Assembly (NCBI GenBank): GCA_012295275.1
Contig: CM022674.1
Coordinates: forward strand, 17,551,590 to 17,615,589
DNA length: 64,000 nt
Source of the DNA: Chrysomallon squamiferum
Taxonomy: Eukaryota > Mollusca > Gastropoda > Neomphalida > Peltospiridae
Reading direction: 5' to 3'
Program-made: the position numbers and the translations under genes
Shown here: positions 13,424 through 26,295 of the stretch, in pieces
Layout of the letters: every line of letters starts with the position of its first letter
How positions within the stretch are numbered: position 1 is the first letter of the stretch
The notes under the pieces: generated by a model
Databases searched by the model: none
Told to the model about the DNA's origin: nothing
What the model saw: only the letters and a program-made list of their open reading frames with translations

Positions 13424-14066
13424 AATAAATAAATAAATAGTGTGTCGGAGTACTCTGAAAGATAAACAAATGTAGTTTGTTGCTGGGTGATTCACAGGGC
13501 GACGACATGGCGGAAGATTTGGGTCACTACTGCTGGTAAGGAAAACTTACACTATATTGTTTTTCTGTAGTTTCTGATGGTTCGTTATTTATTTCACAGT
13601 ATAAAAACAATTCGTATTTTTATCTTATTGTATGAAATGTTATCAAGATGCTGCAAACATGCTAATTGTATTCTTTACCTCGTGAAACACGTCATCTCGG
13701 CGTTGTATCGCTAAAGTGTCATGGCGGACTAAAATTCCTGTTATATGCCTTATGTTTGAGTATGGATTATATTGGCTTATTCTTCTTAAATTACTTACAT
13801 CTTACATAAGAATCGCTGAAAAAAAGATGTCTCAAATGACTTAATGGTATTTATCATCCATAATTGTGTCTCCAATGACGGATGATTTGCGATTTTAAGT
13901 AGTAGTAGCATTATTCATATTACAGCATATTGTACATACAACAAGACAGGCAGACATTGTTTATTTAGTTGTTTAATTTGTTTTAACAGGTGGCATTACG
14001 TTTAAAATATGCTTCCTAACAACTTTACTAGATAAATACTTAATCATACACACATTATTATTGTTG

Positions 14067-14128
<62 letters not shown>

Positions 14129-14746
14129 TATACTGGGAGGGCTTTTGTCCGTATCCAGTTTCTATTTCTTTCAGTGTTATATATTTTTTGATTCTTTTTT
14201 ATTTATTATTTATATATTTCTTTTACTTTTATTTTTCAGTTAATTTCGTGGTAGTTTTGCCTAAAATGTCTGTTTCTTTATTTAATTTTAACAGTCAATA
14301 TCATAACAGATTTACTTTTCTTCCTACTACTGTGCCCGTTTGTTTAATCCACCTTAACCTGTTTCAGTAGATTAATCGTCAAATTTTTATTTTATTACAT
14401 AGGCATTGTTTATTTAATTATAACAAATCTTACAGATGAGAGAAGTAAAAGTAATTTTAAATACTTATTTCATATCAGTTTTAATTCTGAAATACTGTAC
14501 TTTTATAATTTTATTCAACATTGTTGATAATCCACCGAATATCTTTCTGACTTGAACCTTAAATCAGCTTTCAGAAAATTGACTGTCATTTTCGCCAAGT
14601 TACAATGATAATGTATTCAGCTGAACCTGTGGCGAACAACAAACTGCTCTTAGTACATGAACAAGACTAAACTTGAGAGAATGGCGTGTTAGTCATGTTA
14701 CTTTTATTCCGAATATAGGTACAAAAATTGTACCAGAACATCAAAA

Positions 14747-14830
<84 letters not shown>

Positions 14831-15490
14831 ACAGTGTGTGTCGGAGTACTCTGAAAGCTAAACAATGTAGTTTGTTGCTGGGTGATTCACAGGGCGACGA
14901 CATGGCGGAACATTTGGGTCACTACTGCTGGTAAGGAAAACTTACACTATGTTGTTTTTCTGTAGTTTCTGATGGTTCGTTATTTATTTCACAGTATAAA
15001 AACAATTCGTATTTTTATCGTATTGTATGAAATTGTATCAAGATGCTGCAAACATGCTCATTGTATTCTTTACCTCGTGAAACACGGTCATCTCGGCGAT
15101 TTATCGCTAAAAGTGTCATGGCGGACCAAAATTCCTGTTATATGACTTGTGTTTGAGCTATGGATTATATTGGATCATTCTTCTTAAAACCTTTACATCT
15201 TACATAAGAATCTTATCTTGAAGATAAACTTAAATGACCTGGTATTTATCATCCATAATTGTGTTACCCCAATGAAGGATGATTTGCGATTTTAAGTAGT
15301 AGTAGCATTATTCATAATACAGCATTTTGTACATACAACAAGACACAGCATAACATTGTTTATTTATCCCTTGTTTAAACCTTTTTTCACAGGTCATTAA
15401 ACTTATTTCGTTTAAAATATGCTTCCTTAACAACTTTACTAGATAAATAACTTAATCATACACACATTATTATTATTATTTGGCATTTTA

Positions 15491-15543
<53 letters not shown>

Positions 15544-16288
15544 TTTCATTTATGATTGCATTTGTCCGTATCCAGTTTATATTTTCATTTTCAGTGTTAT
15601 ATATTTTTAAATGTATTTGATTTTTTGTTTGTCATTGATTATATATTTCGTTTTTATGTTGGGACTTTTATTTTTCAAATTAATTTCGTAGTATGTCTTG
15701 AACCTCTAAATGTTGCTTTGTTTACACTTAAGTTTTTTTATTTTAACAGTCAATATTATAACAGTTTTACTTTTCTTCCTACATATAAATAGATAAAAGA
15801 TACACCTTCATTTCACAAGCAAAAAACCTGACAGAGTGTTTATTTGTTCATTAATCGTTAAATTTTCTCATTGGATTTTATTACATAGGCAAACTTTATT
15901 TAATTATAAAGAATCTTTGCATGAGAGAAAAAAAGTAATTTTAAATTCACGGATTTCCATATCAACTTTCGATTCTGAAATACATTAACTTTTATAATTT
16001 TATTCAACATTGAAGAATATCCAATTAATATCTTTCTGATATGAACCTACGAAAAAAAAAAATCAAAAAAAAGAAATCAGAAAAACCGCCTGTCAATTTC
16101 TTTTTTTCTTCATTTTTACAATGAAAATGTATTCAGATATGGTAATTTTTCTGACAGTTTTGCTTAAAATGTTTATTTTTTATATATATAATTTTAACTG
16201 TCAATATAATAACACATTGTTGAAATGGGCGTGTTAGTCATGTGACTTTTATTCCGACTATAGGTAACAATTTGTACCAGAACATCAA

Positions 16289-16351
<63 letters not shown>

Positions 16352-17415
16352 ACAATAAACAATAATAATAATAATAATAATAAATAAATAAATAAACAGT
16401 GTCTGCACGGAGTACTCTTGCTGAGTGATTAACAGAGCGAGGAGATGGCGAATAAGTTGTGTCACTTTTGCTGGTAAGGACAACTTATATTAATTCGTTT
16501 TTTGTAGTTTCTGTCGGTTCTTTATTTATTTCACAGAATACAATCAATTCGTTGTTTTTTTTTTTTTTTTTGTCTTATTGTGTTGGAAATTTTATTAAGA
16601 TTCTGCAAAGATGCTAATTGTATTTTTTACCTCGTGAAACACGGTCATTTAGGCGATGTGTCGGTAAGGTGTCATGGCGGACCAACATTTTTTGTTATCT
16701 GACTTTTGTTTGAAGATGGATAAGATTGGGTTATACTTCTTAACTTACTATTATTATTATTATAATCATTATTTAGACTGGGAAGGCATTTGTCCATATC
16801 ATGTTTCTATTTCGATCTTTGTTTGTTTATTATTTATTTATTCATTTATTTTACTTTTATTCTTCATTAAATTTTTTGTTGCAGTTTTGATTAAATCGTA
16901 TTTTTTTATAATATAATTTTAACAGTCACTATAATAACACATTTACTTTTCTTCCTATTACTGTGCCCGTTTGTTCATTCCACTTTAAAATATTTCAGTA
17001 GATTAGATGTCAATTTTTCATTTTATTACTTAGGCCTACTTAATTTAATTTAAAAAAAAAAAAAAAAAACTTACACATCAGAGAAGTAAAAGTTAAGTAA
17101 TAATATTTATTTCACATCAGGTTTACTTTTGAAGTACTGTCCTATTATAATTTGGTTCAACATTGTTGATAATCCACCCAATATCTTTCTGTCTTTAACC
17201 TGAAATCAAGTTTCAGAAGCATGAGACACTTAGAAAACAGACTGGCATTTTCGGCAAGTGCCTGTAATAATGTATTCAGTTAAATCAGTGAGTTACAACA
17301 AACTGCCCTTAGTACGTAAACAAGATTAGATTTGAGAGAATAGCGTGTTAGGCAGATTACTTTTATTCGGAATATAGGTAAAAAATTGTCCCAGAACACC
17401 AAAATAATAATAATC

Positions 17416-17456
<41 letters not shown>

Positions 17457-17749
17457 TATAGTATAGTAAAATTATAATTTTATTCAACATTGTTGATAAA
17501 CCACCCGATATCTATCTGACTTGAACCTGAAATCAGCTTTCAGAAACATGACGTACTCATAAAATAGAATGACATTTTCGCCAAGTTACAATGATAATGC
17601 ATTCAGCTAAACCAGTCAGCTAGAACAAACTGCCTTGTTACACTTTGTTACAAACATTGTTACAAACATTGTTAAACTTGAGGCAATGGCACGTTAGTGA
17701 CGTGAATTTTATTCCAAGTACACGTATACAAATTTAAGAGATCATCAAG

Positions 17750-17782
<33 letters not shown>

Positions 17783-18560
17783 GAACAGTAAAATTATAAT
17801 TTTATTCAACATTGTTGAAAAACCATCCAATATCTATCTCACTTGAACCTGAAATCAGATTTCAGAAACATGACGTACTCATAAAATAGACTGACATTTT
17901 CGCCAAGTTACTTTGATAATGTATTCAGCTAAACCAGTGAGCTAGAACAAACTGCCCTTAGTACAGAAATAAGATTAAACTTGAGACTATGACATGTTAG
18001 TGAAGTGAGTTTTATTCCGAATGTACGTATACAGATTTAACAGAAAATAAAGATAATAATAATACAAATAATAATAGTAATAAATAAATAAATAAACAGT
18101 TTATGCCCGGAGTATTTTGAAAGCTAAACAAAGTAGCTCATTGTGTGTGATTGACAGAGCGAGGAGATGGCAGAGATTGGATTTACTAATTGTATTCTTT
18201 ACCTCGTTAAACACGGTCATCTCGGCGTTTTATCGCTAAAGTGTCATGGCGGACCAAAATTCATGTTAGATGACTTGCGTTTGAGTATGGATTATATTGG
18301 CTTATTCTTCTTAAATACCTTACATCTTACATAAGAATCACAGAAAATAGATATCCCAAATGATTTAATGCTGTTTATGATCCATAATTGTGTCTCAAAT
18401 GACGGATCATTTGCGATTTTAAGTAGTAGTTGCATTATTCATGTTCCACCATGTTGTGCATACAGTAAGACAGGCAGACATTGTTTATTTAGTTGTTTAA
18501 TTTGTTTTCACAGGTCACATTACGTTTAAAATATGCTTCCTAACAACTTTACTACATAAA
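8690..18560. repeat. tandem satellite of about 1.4-kb units, about 7 copies
   Basis: All units face the same way. The landmark TGTCATGGCGGAC lies near 9582, 10915, 12312, 13722, 15118, 16674 and 18246, giving spacings of about 1.33 to 1.57 kb. Each unit has, in order: a segment with ACTGTGCCCGTTTG; a segment with CCTGAAATCAGCTTTCAGAA; an (AAT)n tract; TGACAGRGCGA with an ATGGCG word; ATGGCGGACCAAAATTCC; AAGTAGTAGTAGCATTATTC; an (ATT)n tract; and a GTCCGTATCCAGTTTCTATT segment. Units 3-5 are the most alike. The later copies (from about 15.3 kb) are diverged, rearranged or partial. Long Tyr, Ile or Leu runs are translations of the trinucleotide tracts. Confidence 0.92.
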
Positions 18561-18658
18561 TACTTAATCATACAGATATAGCAAGATTTGTTGTGTCAGA
18601 TTTTTGATGGACCTTTTTTATTTGATCATCTGTCCTCTTGGTTTTCTGATTTATCCTT

Positions 18659-19291
18659 TTAATAGAAATGTGTTTTTTTCTTGGCATAAAATATTTTGAT
18701 AGTATCCATTTTATTACACTGCACCTGCGAAAGTTTCTGGCGCAGACTCTGATTTGTTTTCCGAAGAATTTTGCAACTGTGACATCTGGAAATTTGCCTT
18801 GCTTTTAATGGTGACTTGTGCATAACAGTTTGAATTTCCCTGGATGCATCATTTACAAGTGAATCGGTTTCATTGGAAGCATCGTTCATGGGTAAGTCAA
18901 TGACGGGCGACCTGTCAAATGAAACTGGAACCAGCTGAAATTTTTTATGACAAATATCATCAAATTTGGAGAATTCTGAAGAGATTGTCAGATGCCTAAA
19001 TTTTGAGACAGCTTCAACTAACGTTTTAAACTTATTTGTAAGGTGGTTTGTGGCCACAAGGACCTGATCCTGTGACATTCCAGATGATGAACATGAAAGG
19101 CGAGTCAAAAGTTCCCGAACAGTTGAACCACGACTATTATCAGACTCGTAATAAATGTTCTGCACATGGCCATTCAAAAACTCCGCTGGAACAGCAGGCT
19201 GGTTTTGGAAAAAGTATTTTAGATGCTGTCTTGCTACCCCCACCTTGTCAGCTTCTTGGGCTTTTGTCTTTGTTTTAGGAGGCATCTTCAT
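18659..19291 (-). CDS. unrecognised ORF, about 210 residues
   Basis: One open frame starts at ATG for MKMPPKTKTK, three bases after a good acceptor (TTTTACAG on this strand), and runs to a stop about 210 codons later. The composition is normal for a protein, unlike the repeat-derived frames nearby. Visible features are a basic N-terminus, a Ser/Asp-rich middle with NETDSLVNDASREIQTV, and a CHSCKILRK segment leading into a short predicted helix near the C-terminus. A CAG|GTGCAG donor-like site about 15 codons before the stop would allow continuation into another exon. I do not recognise the family. It abuts the satellite array, so it may be truncated. A transposon-derived or lineage-specific gene is possible. 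Confidence 0.5.
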   Translation of the reverse strand: MKMPPKTKTKAQEADKVGVARQHLKYFFQNQPAVPAEFLNGHVQNIYYESDNSRGSTVRELLTRLSCSSSGMSQDQVLVATNHLTNKFKTLVEAVSKFRHLTISSEFSKFDDICHKKFQLVPVSFDRSPVIDLPMNDASNETDSLVNDASREIQTVMHKSPLKARQISRCHSCKILRKTNQSLRQKLSQVQCNKMDTIKIFYAKKKTHFY

Positions 19292-19824
19292 GACCTGTAA
19301 AATGAAAAGGTGCAAAGGTGAGAGTTTGAAGACATATCCCTAAGATGGCTTCACTATAAAACTAATACATTTTCCAATGCAACATGTGCAAAAACACATG
19401 GGTTTGTTAACAAATAGAAAGGCTGTAAATGGGTCACGTGACCAAAATTCATTAAATCTACACAACTCATCATCACATAAAATGCTGCCATATAATGACT
19501 ACATAGTTAATAATAAATATGTCTCATAGGCGATAGATCAGCTTTCGGACAGCTGTTTTCTCATGTTAATTGTTTTACGCCTATTAAACTTATGGAAGAA
19601 AAAGCTTTGAAAGTTTCTAACAGGTATTACAACATGTAGTTCACGTTTCTATGTCTTAATTAAATTGTAATCCCTCATAGGTGTACATAAACTAGATGAC
19701 CCTGTACTGAAACAGTAGACATAAGTGAATCATCTTTCTGGATAGCTATTTGGATTTTCTCGCTATCTAGGTATCTGGACTTTTTTGCCCAAAAAGGTTA
19801 AATTATTTCGTAAGGAAAATTAAA

Positions 19825-19860
<36 letters not shown>

Positions 19861-20029
19861 CTTCATTTCATCCTGTCTGTTCCAATTATAACTCTCAACT
19901 TTTGAGAGTTAGGATTTTGTTGTTGTGGTTAATTTAGAAAAGAATAAGTTTTTTTTTTTTTTTTTTTTTTTTTATTTATTGTATTAAATTTATTTTATTT
20001 TATTTTAATAATTTGAAAACACATATGTT

Positions 20030-20815
20030 TTGTGTTATTCTATTCGCAGGACCGAAAAGTTATAAGATCAGTTACAACAACTGGTTTAACATACAATAGT
20101 AAAAATCTAAAGATGGGATACATTGAATTATAAATAAGTAATTGTTTTGAGCTCAATCTATCGATGTACATAGGTAATTCTGCAGTGAATGTAAAAACAA
20201 CAGCAAATGGAAATGATGAGTAATTCAGTACATTATGTATAAAAATGATTTCATCTCTATTTCTGTGGCTAATTTTAAATTTATGTCCTCAAATGACAGC
20301 AGATATTCACTCAATATTTTATTAAGAATTTTTGTGTTCACCATGTTCAGCTAAGAAATGGTTATTAGTCAACTTTCGGATTTCAAACTTGTGAAATCAG
20401 CTCATGTTTTCAGTCAGAACAGAGGGAGCCATGCTATCTCAACAACTTGTGTACAGATAAAACTATCATGTGACTGAAACAAATCTGGTATATTACAAAT
20501 ACACTAGTAAATAGAGCTGATCTATTTTTTTTAAAGTTTGAGTTTTTATTGTATTACATTTGTTTCATAACTTTTTTATTAATATTTTGGATAAATGACA
20601 GCAGTTCTTTCATTAAATAGTAATAATAATAATAATAAAATAAAGTCTTACTTGACAATGTTATTTTATGAAGCAGGGTAAATCAGTGTGTAAGTTTTGT
20701 ATTGTTCTATTGACAGGACAGAAGAGTTGTATGGTCAGTTACAGACAACTGGTTTAACATACAGCAGCTAATGTCTAAAGATGGGTTAAACTGAATTGTA
20801 AGTAAATGTTCTGTT
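20030..20815 (+). repeat. pair of duplicated exon-like segments
   Basis: Segments starting at about 20048 and 20713 share ACTGGTTTAACATACA and ATCTAAAGATGGG-like words. Both are preceded by a similar acceptor-like stretch (TTCTATTCGCAG and TTCTATTGACAG) and followed by TGAATT. The copies are about 665 bp apart. Neither copy keeps a shared long open frame: one frame of the second reads TEELYGQLQTTGLTYSS and then stops, and the equivalent frame of the first stops after four codons. These may be decayed or untranslated exon copies. Confidence 0.45.
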
Positions 20816-21712
20816 TGTTTAAATTAGTTACATTAAAATGTAATGTTATAAATGTGCAATGTACAGTACAAGACTGATAAAACTTTATTTGTCAAAGCCA
20901 GTCTCGGACTGGGTCCAGGTTTTATTAAAAAGTAACTTTTCATTCTTGTTGTAGTTTGTTAGTTATAATTATTTCTGTAACAGTTTTCAATCTTTACATA
21001 AAATAACTTACACTGACTTCAATAAGAAAATTTCATATTTGTCTCTCGTACCAGAAATAGTTAATAATAAATAAAATGATTTTTTACCTTAGTTACCTAA
21101 TGTTTTCTTTGTTGCCATTTATTGATTTATCAACATTTCAAAAATGAAGTATCCAGACTTAGTGAACAGTTTCTAACTGGAAATTCTGATCAGTGTTATT
21201 TTTTTATTTTTTATTTTATTTTACCAAGTTAATAAAATGACTGTCACTTGTAATTCATTTAAAAAAGAAGATAAGTTGATATGTTTTCAGTCACTGAATA
21301 TTCTCTGCTTTCTTCAAATATTTAATCAGTTTTCAGCAAGTATCATGTAATGAAGTAACCCCAGTTAGGTGACACTAACTTTCATACAAACATTTTGAAG
21401 CATAAAGACAGCTGTTCTTACTCATTTTGTCTTGACATAGTGAAGAAAATATTTGTTTCCAGTGCAGCTGTGTGTTTGTGTATATATATCTTCAATCTGA
21501 TAGATATTAATATACTTAGTGTAGAAAAATTATCATTCAGTAACCTATTAAACAATTTAAAAACATAATAGAGTAATGACTGTTAGTATTATTTTAAAAA
21601 TACATTTACATTTAATGGTTAAGTGTAAGAATACATGTTCAAGCACAAACATATTTTATTATAATTACTATAGAATCAAGTTTAACTGCATGAAATAATT
21701 TTAAAACATTTA

Positions 21713-21716
<4 letters not shown>

Positions 21717-21764
<48 letters not shown>
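21717..21764. repeat. (CA)n(TA)n compound microsatellite
   Basis: About 17 CA units followed by about 7 TA units. It has no coding value. Confidence 0.9.
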
Positions 21765-23088
21765 AGGTGTGGAGAAATCATCTTTAAAAATAAATAGTAA
21801 ATAAAGAAAGTCTTTGTACATAGTATGATAATGGCTGAACACTGTACTATTCATAGATGTCACTACTGTATTGATGATGTATTAACATAACAGTTTCAAA
21901 CACCGCACAGATGAAATGTGTCTGTACATTAACATGAAATCAAGAAGTGACCAAGATTTGGAATGAAGAATCTAGCAGATTATTGAAAGATGAAGTCTAC
22001 ACATCCTTAAACTATGTTTATATACAAAGAGACACAATACTGAAGAATAATCATACAATATTTATTTAATAGATATAACAGTTTTGTCACCCTGATATAA
22101 AGTATCAGACATGTTCATACTGACTTATTCCAAAAATAAAATTTTAAGAATTTTTTTTATAGTACTAAGAAAGTACTAAGGAAGAGTTACAGCATTGGTT
22201 GCATGTAGAGTGTTGACGTCACTAATGGACTGATGTCTGTAATTGTTGTCAAACTAATGTTCTATAGGTTTGAGCCATAACTGTTGAATGAATTCTTATT
22301 TTGTGTCATATTTGTGTTTATGATGTTAACCATTGTGTGAAGTTGACACTGAATGAGAGATGCGCTAAACAATGGAGTTGAAAATCTAATATGTGAGCAT
22401 GCTGCGATTAAGAAAAACAAGAAAACATCATACACTGACCTTTAACAGTGAAATCATTTGTAACTGTCATTCAGAAAGATAGAACATCATTCTGTTGTCA
22501 GTCTCCACAACTTTGTAATTACTTGTCACATTTTCACTCATTATGTTCAGGTATATATTGGTAATATTTTAATTTCTATTGTTTATATAAAATAATTTAG
22601 TGCAGTTGACAAGACTAAGAATACTACTTAGTAAAAATGTTCACGGTATAGCTATATATGTATTGTTTATACAATTTAGTAATAGGTCTGACAAAACTAA
22701 GATAGAAACTGATTATAATATTATCAATATGATGCCTCACATGAATTTGAATCCTGAACTATCTGAACTGACGTAGCTGAGACAGTTCTGCGTATTTTAA
22801 AATTAAACATTGTTACTCACAGATTATCTTTCTGACTTTCCGTTCTGTTTGCAGACTGATGTTGGTATGTGTTTTCAATTTGAAAAATGTACTAAATGGA
22901 AAGTTGATATCATGAATCGTAAATTAATCAATTTAATGGCAATGCAGTAATTTTTCTGGACTTTTGTTACAGTGCACTGGTTTTGTCGTTTACAATGGTT
23001 TCTGACAACTGTTCTGTTGATTTTTGTCATATTTACTTGTAATGTTTAGAAAAATGTTGAATAGCGCTAGTAAATCTGTGTGTTTCAG

Positions 23089-23208
23089 TTTGACTACAAA
23101 GCAAAGAAGCAGAACATCTGAGGAACACAGGAACCCAGAGCCAGAACCTGCCCCAGTCAGCCCATCACCAACCCCTAAAAAGATGGAACAGAACAAATCG
23201 AAAATGAG
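23089..23208 (+). CDS. cassette exon, copy 1 (Pro/Glu/Lys-rich linker)
   Basis: A 120-base exon between TTTCAG and GTAAGACT, with phase 2 at both ends. It encodes 40 residues including RNPEPEPAPVSPSPTPKK and a basic tail ending NKSKMR. The segment is low-complexity and probably disordered; no enzymatic domain is visible. It is six bases shorter than copies 3-5 near its start, as is copy 2. Because it is symmetric, it can be included or skipped without changing frame. An upstream exon ending in phase 2 is required but was not found. Confidence 0.7.
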
Positions 23209-24068
23209 GTAAGACTAATTAATTAGAACTATGTTTTTAGGTAACAGTATTGTGAAATTGTGTTGTCTTCAGTATTTCTAAATAACATGATCAAACACTA
23301 TTTAAAAAAATTAGGATATTTATTTTAAAGCTTTCTGAATATGACTTTCCATCCTGTAAGTCAGAGGTGCCCAATACTTCGATCGTGATCGACTGGTCGA
23401 TGGCCAATGTAGTGCCGGTAGATGGCACGACATTCAATTGCAAATCAGTTTCATGGTGGCCATAAACATATTCAGTTGTATTGTGGTATAAAGATTCATG
23501 CAGTGATGCAAAGTGCGCCAACATATAATTTGTATATAAATATATTCAGTACATATTTAAAAATGCATCGAAATATGGATCATGTCTGGTAACCAACCCA
23601 TTTAGAAGTTACCAAAAAACAGAACCTGGTAACCTATAGGTTACCACAAATTTATCAAGTTTACGATTCCCATAATTATTGTTGTGAAATCCCTAACACA
23701 CATGAAAAGAACAGTATAATATATTTGTTATTTATCCATATAACTATATATATTGTAAATTGTGTTTTCATTTAATAACTAAACAAGACAATTTAAAAAA
23801 GCATGACAATTTGTGTTGTTTTAATTAGTTTCCATTTTGTAACTGATCAAACAATACTGATACGAACATCTGAATGAGAAACTGGTTTCAGCTAGTATTT
23901 TGAGTTGTCCCTTTCATCAGTGTCTCAAGTATCAACTGTTCCACTTCGAGCATCATTCAAGACCTCTGAATCTGATGTTATTGCAAGAAAGTACTCTACA
24001 CACATTAGTTCATAGCACGTTATTTTTATCACATCTGAAGAGGGCACAGGTAAATCAGTATGTGTCTT

Positions 24069-26127
24069 TTAGTCTGACAACGAGTCTACAATCAGGTTGT
24101 CTATTGTACAAAATGCGGATCTTTTTTCTTCGTTTTTTATGATCTGTATATAGTGAAACAGCTTTGTAAGTTTTTGTTCATGTGAAGTGTCATAGCTTAT
24201 AAGTGCAGGCAGGTAAACTCTAATCACCAGCAAATCATCCAGTGTGGAATTGGACATGTTCAACCTGGTATTTGTCAACTGCCGACTGAGAGCGCTTATG
24301 CCCCTCTCAACACTTGCACTAGCAAGTGCAACCGTCAAGATGATTTTAATGATAAGAAGAATGCGTGGATATTCAGTGATGCTGTCTGAATATTTGACAC
24401 CACATGCCTTGTTTACTTTGGAATTGAATGAATTTGTTTGCCACAAGTTCCTTTATACCCCTCCATTCAGCAACAACCATTCAGCTAAATATTTAAATAA
24501 GTTTAATTTGCTCCAAGCCATATTTTTGATCAGATATATCCCACTGAGTCTGATTAGCTATTTTCATTGCCTTGAAGATAGGGTGATTGAAAGAATGCAT
24601 TTGTTTAATCAGCTGTGTTGAAATTGCTGGGATCTGATTTGTTCTTATATATTTCACAGACTCTTATCCCTGGTGAACATGGTTCAGAACAAACTTTTCT
24701 TTTATTGTACTAACAACTTTCTCAGTTTGTTGTTTTTTGCTTGTTACTCAACTGATTGTCTTGTTTGAATCTTAAACTTGCTGTAAGGTTGGAATCCTCT
24801 GCTTTAAAGGTTGCCACGTGACCATCTTCGATCAGAGTAAATGGCAATGGCAGATCACTATCATCAGCAGCAAGTGTACTGAGTTTATCTACAGTTCCTT
24901 TGATTGTGTCAATAACATCTGCGATTAATGGAGTTCAAATGTGCAGCATGTGACAAATGGACAGTTTGTTTCAGATGAGTCTGTAGAGATGCATAGATAG
25001 AACATACCTATAACCTATTTTCCGCAAATCAACATAGAGGTAGAACATTTATGATCATAGATTTGATGGCCCTGTATTAATGAATTTGAAATCCTGTACC
25101 AGAAGGTTTCGGTATACGCCGGACTAGAACCGGTAACCGCTGAGCAATAAGTAGCAATATTCTGCAACACTTGCCACTATTCTTGATTCAATATCAAGTC
25201 ATCCAATATTGCAAAGTCAACAATTTCAGCAAATGCATCTTTGACAGCCAGTTCAATTCTGTGTGCAGAGCAATGAATTATTAGCACCCATTCACTGCCT
25301 TCAGTTTTCATTACAGTTAGAGCTCCAATCAATATACCAACATTAAATTTTGCTCCTTCTGTACAAGAACAAAGAAGACATTTTGTGTATTTTTCAGCAA
25401 TAACGTCAGATCGTTGAAATCATCATCTATAGCACGTTTCAGTTACTCCATAGAAATTAATAATTTGTTGACATTTAAATAATAGTTTAACAGGGTGGCC
25501 CCTCACTACAATCTTCACATAAATTACATTTTTTATATCTCTAGTTTTGCGAGCTTCTGTGCTCTCTTGTTCAACTGACATCAAGTGTGCACCTTGTATC
25601 ATCTGTTTGATATCATCCCTCATTGCTTGGGCAAAAAAATATTGAACAAAATCTCAAACATGACTGGTCATTGTCCTTCTCACTTACAAACTGCACCCCA
25701 TACTTCTTCAGTAAGGGAATCAGGGACCGGTAGTCAGACATAGGTCTCTCCTGCATAACCAACCACAATGTGTATTGCAATGATTCTTATATTGTTCTTT
25801 ACTGGTTTCTTCAAATAATTTTCCAGTGGAATTAGAACATGTAACGTTACGATTTACTTTCATACTATCAGAAGCTGAATTTGTTTGAGAATATGAACTG
25901 TTTTGTGAAAATTTCTTTTTTGCCCAGTCGTGAAGACTACCTGTTTTCAGCTGCCTTTGCACGTTTGATTTGTATGTGTAGCCTGTGACGCAATCGATGT
26001 AGGCAAATAATCCTTCAAGCGACTTACAAGTTACACGTATTAACTTGGCTTCATTTCTTACTGCCGTTTTTTTTTTGAGTACAACTTTTGCATTGTAGTT
26101 TTGATATTTTTTTTTAATTCTTTTCAT
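24069..26127 (-). pseudogene. hAT transposase, copy 1, broken
   Basis: Fragments in order on the minus strand. The N-terminal part at 25720-26127 starts MKRIKKKYQN. A piece follows at 25423-25623. The C-terminal dimerisation region is at 24069-24446, with ASVERGISALSRQLTNTRLN then LDDLLVIRV, the hallmark of hAT transposases (A-x-VERxFS and LxxLLxIR). Frame breaks separate the pieces and the central catalytic part is badly interrupted, so this copy cannot make a full transposase. It is closest in style to the ZNF862/KIAA1586-like animal hAT lineage, judged from the CADGAKVN and HCSAHRIEG blocks of copy 2. Confidence 0.82.
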
Positions 26128-26252
26128 TTACTTCGAACTAAAAGTCAATTGAAAAATTCCATTTTTTAAAGTTTACACGTGAATGGATTCTATTTTAATT
26201 AAATTGGTGCCCGGTAATGCTACGTTTAAATTCAGTACTGCTGCAAACGAAG

Positions 26253-26295
26253 TGACGTCACACTATGGACCGACGTCACTAAACATGTGACGTCA
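26253..26295. promoter_or_regulatory. cluster of CRE-like TGACGTCA palindromes in the hAT element
   Basis: Perfect TGACGTCA occurs at 26253-26260 and 26288-26295, with CGACGTCACT at 26271-26280 between them. Equivalent sites recur in the internal duplication (26797-26804) and in the second hAT copy (31312-31319). They lie upstream of the transposase start on the minus strand. TGACGTCA is the consensus for CREB/ATF-type bZIP factors; use by the element is inferred. Confidence 0.5.

Larger units (their letters stand above)
19340..22844. other. intergenic or intronic sequence, no clear exon
   Basis: AT-rich sequence with a poly-A tract (about 19827-19857) and a poly-T tract (about 19950-19973) roughly 100 bases apart. 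It also has a duplicated segment of about 110 bp (listed separately) and a CA/TA microsatellite at 21717-21764. It may be an upstream intron of the cassette-exon gene, but no exon here could be joined with confidence. Confidence 0.45.

Noticed and set aside
9900-14900. Long open frames of Leu, Tyr or Ile runs
   Set aside because: They are translations of (ATT)n/(AAT)n tracts in all frames, with no independent coding signal.
19048-19343. Plus-strand frames opposite the 210-residue ORF
   Set aside because: Shadows of the minus-strand frame, which is longer, starts after a splice acceptor and has better composition.
24244-24621. Plus-strand frames within the hAT copies
   Set aside because: Antisense to the transposase blocks VERGISALS and LDDLLVIR on the minus strand.
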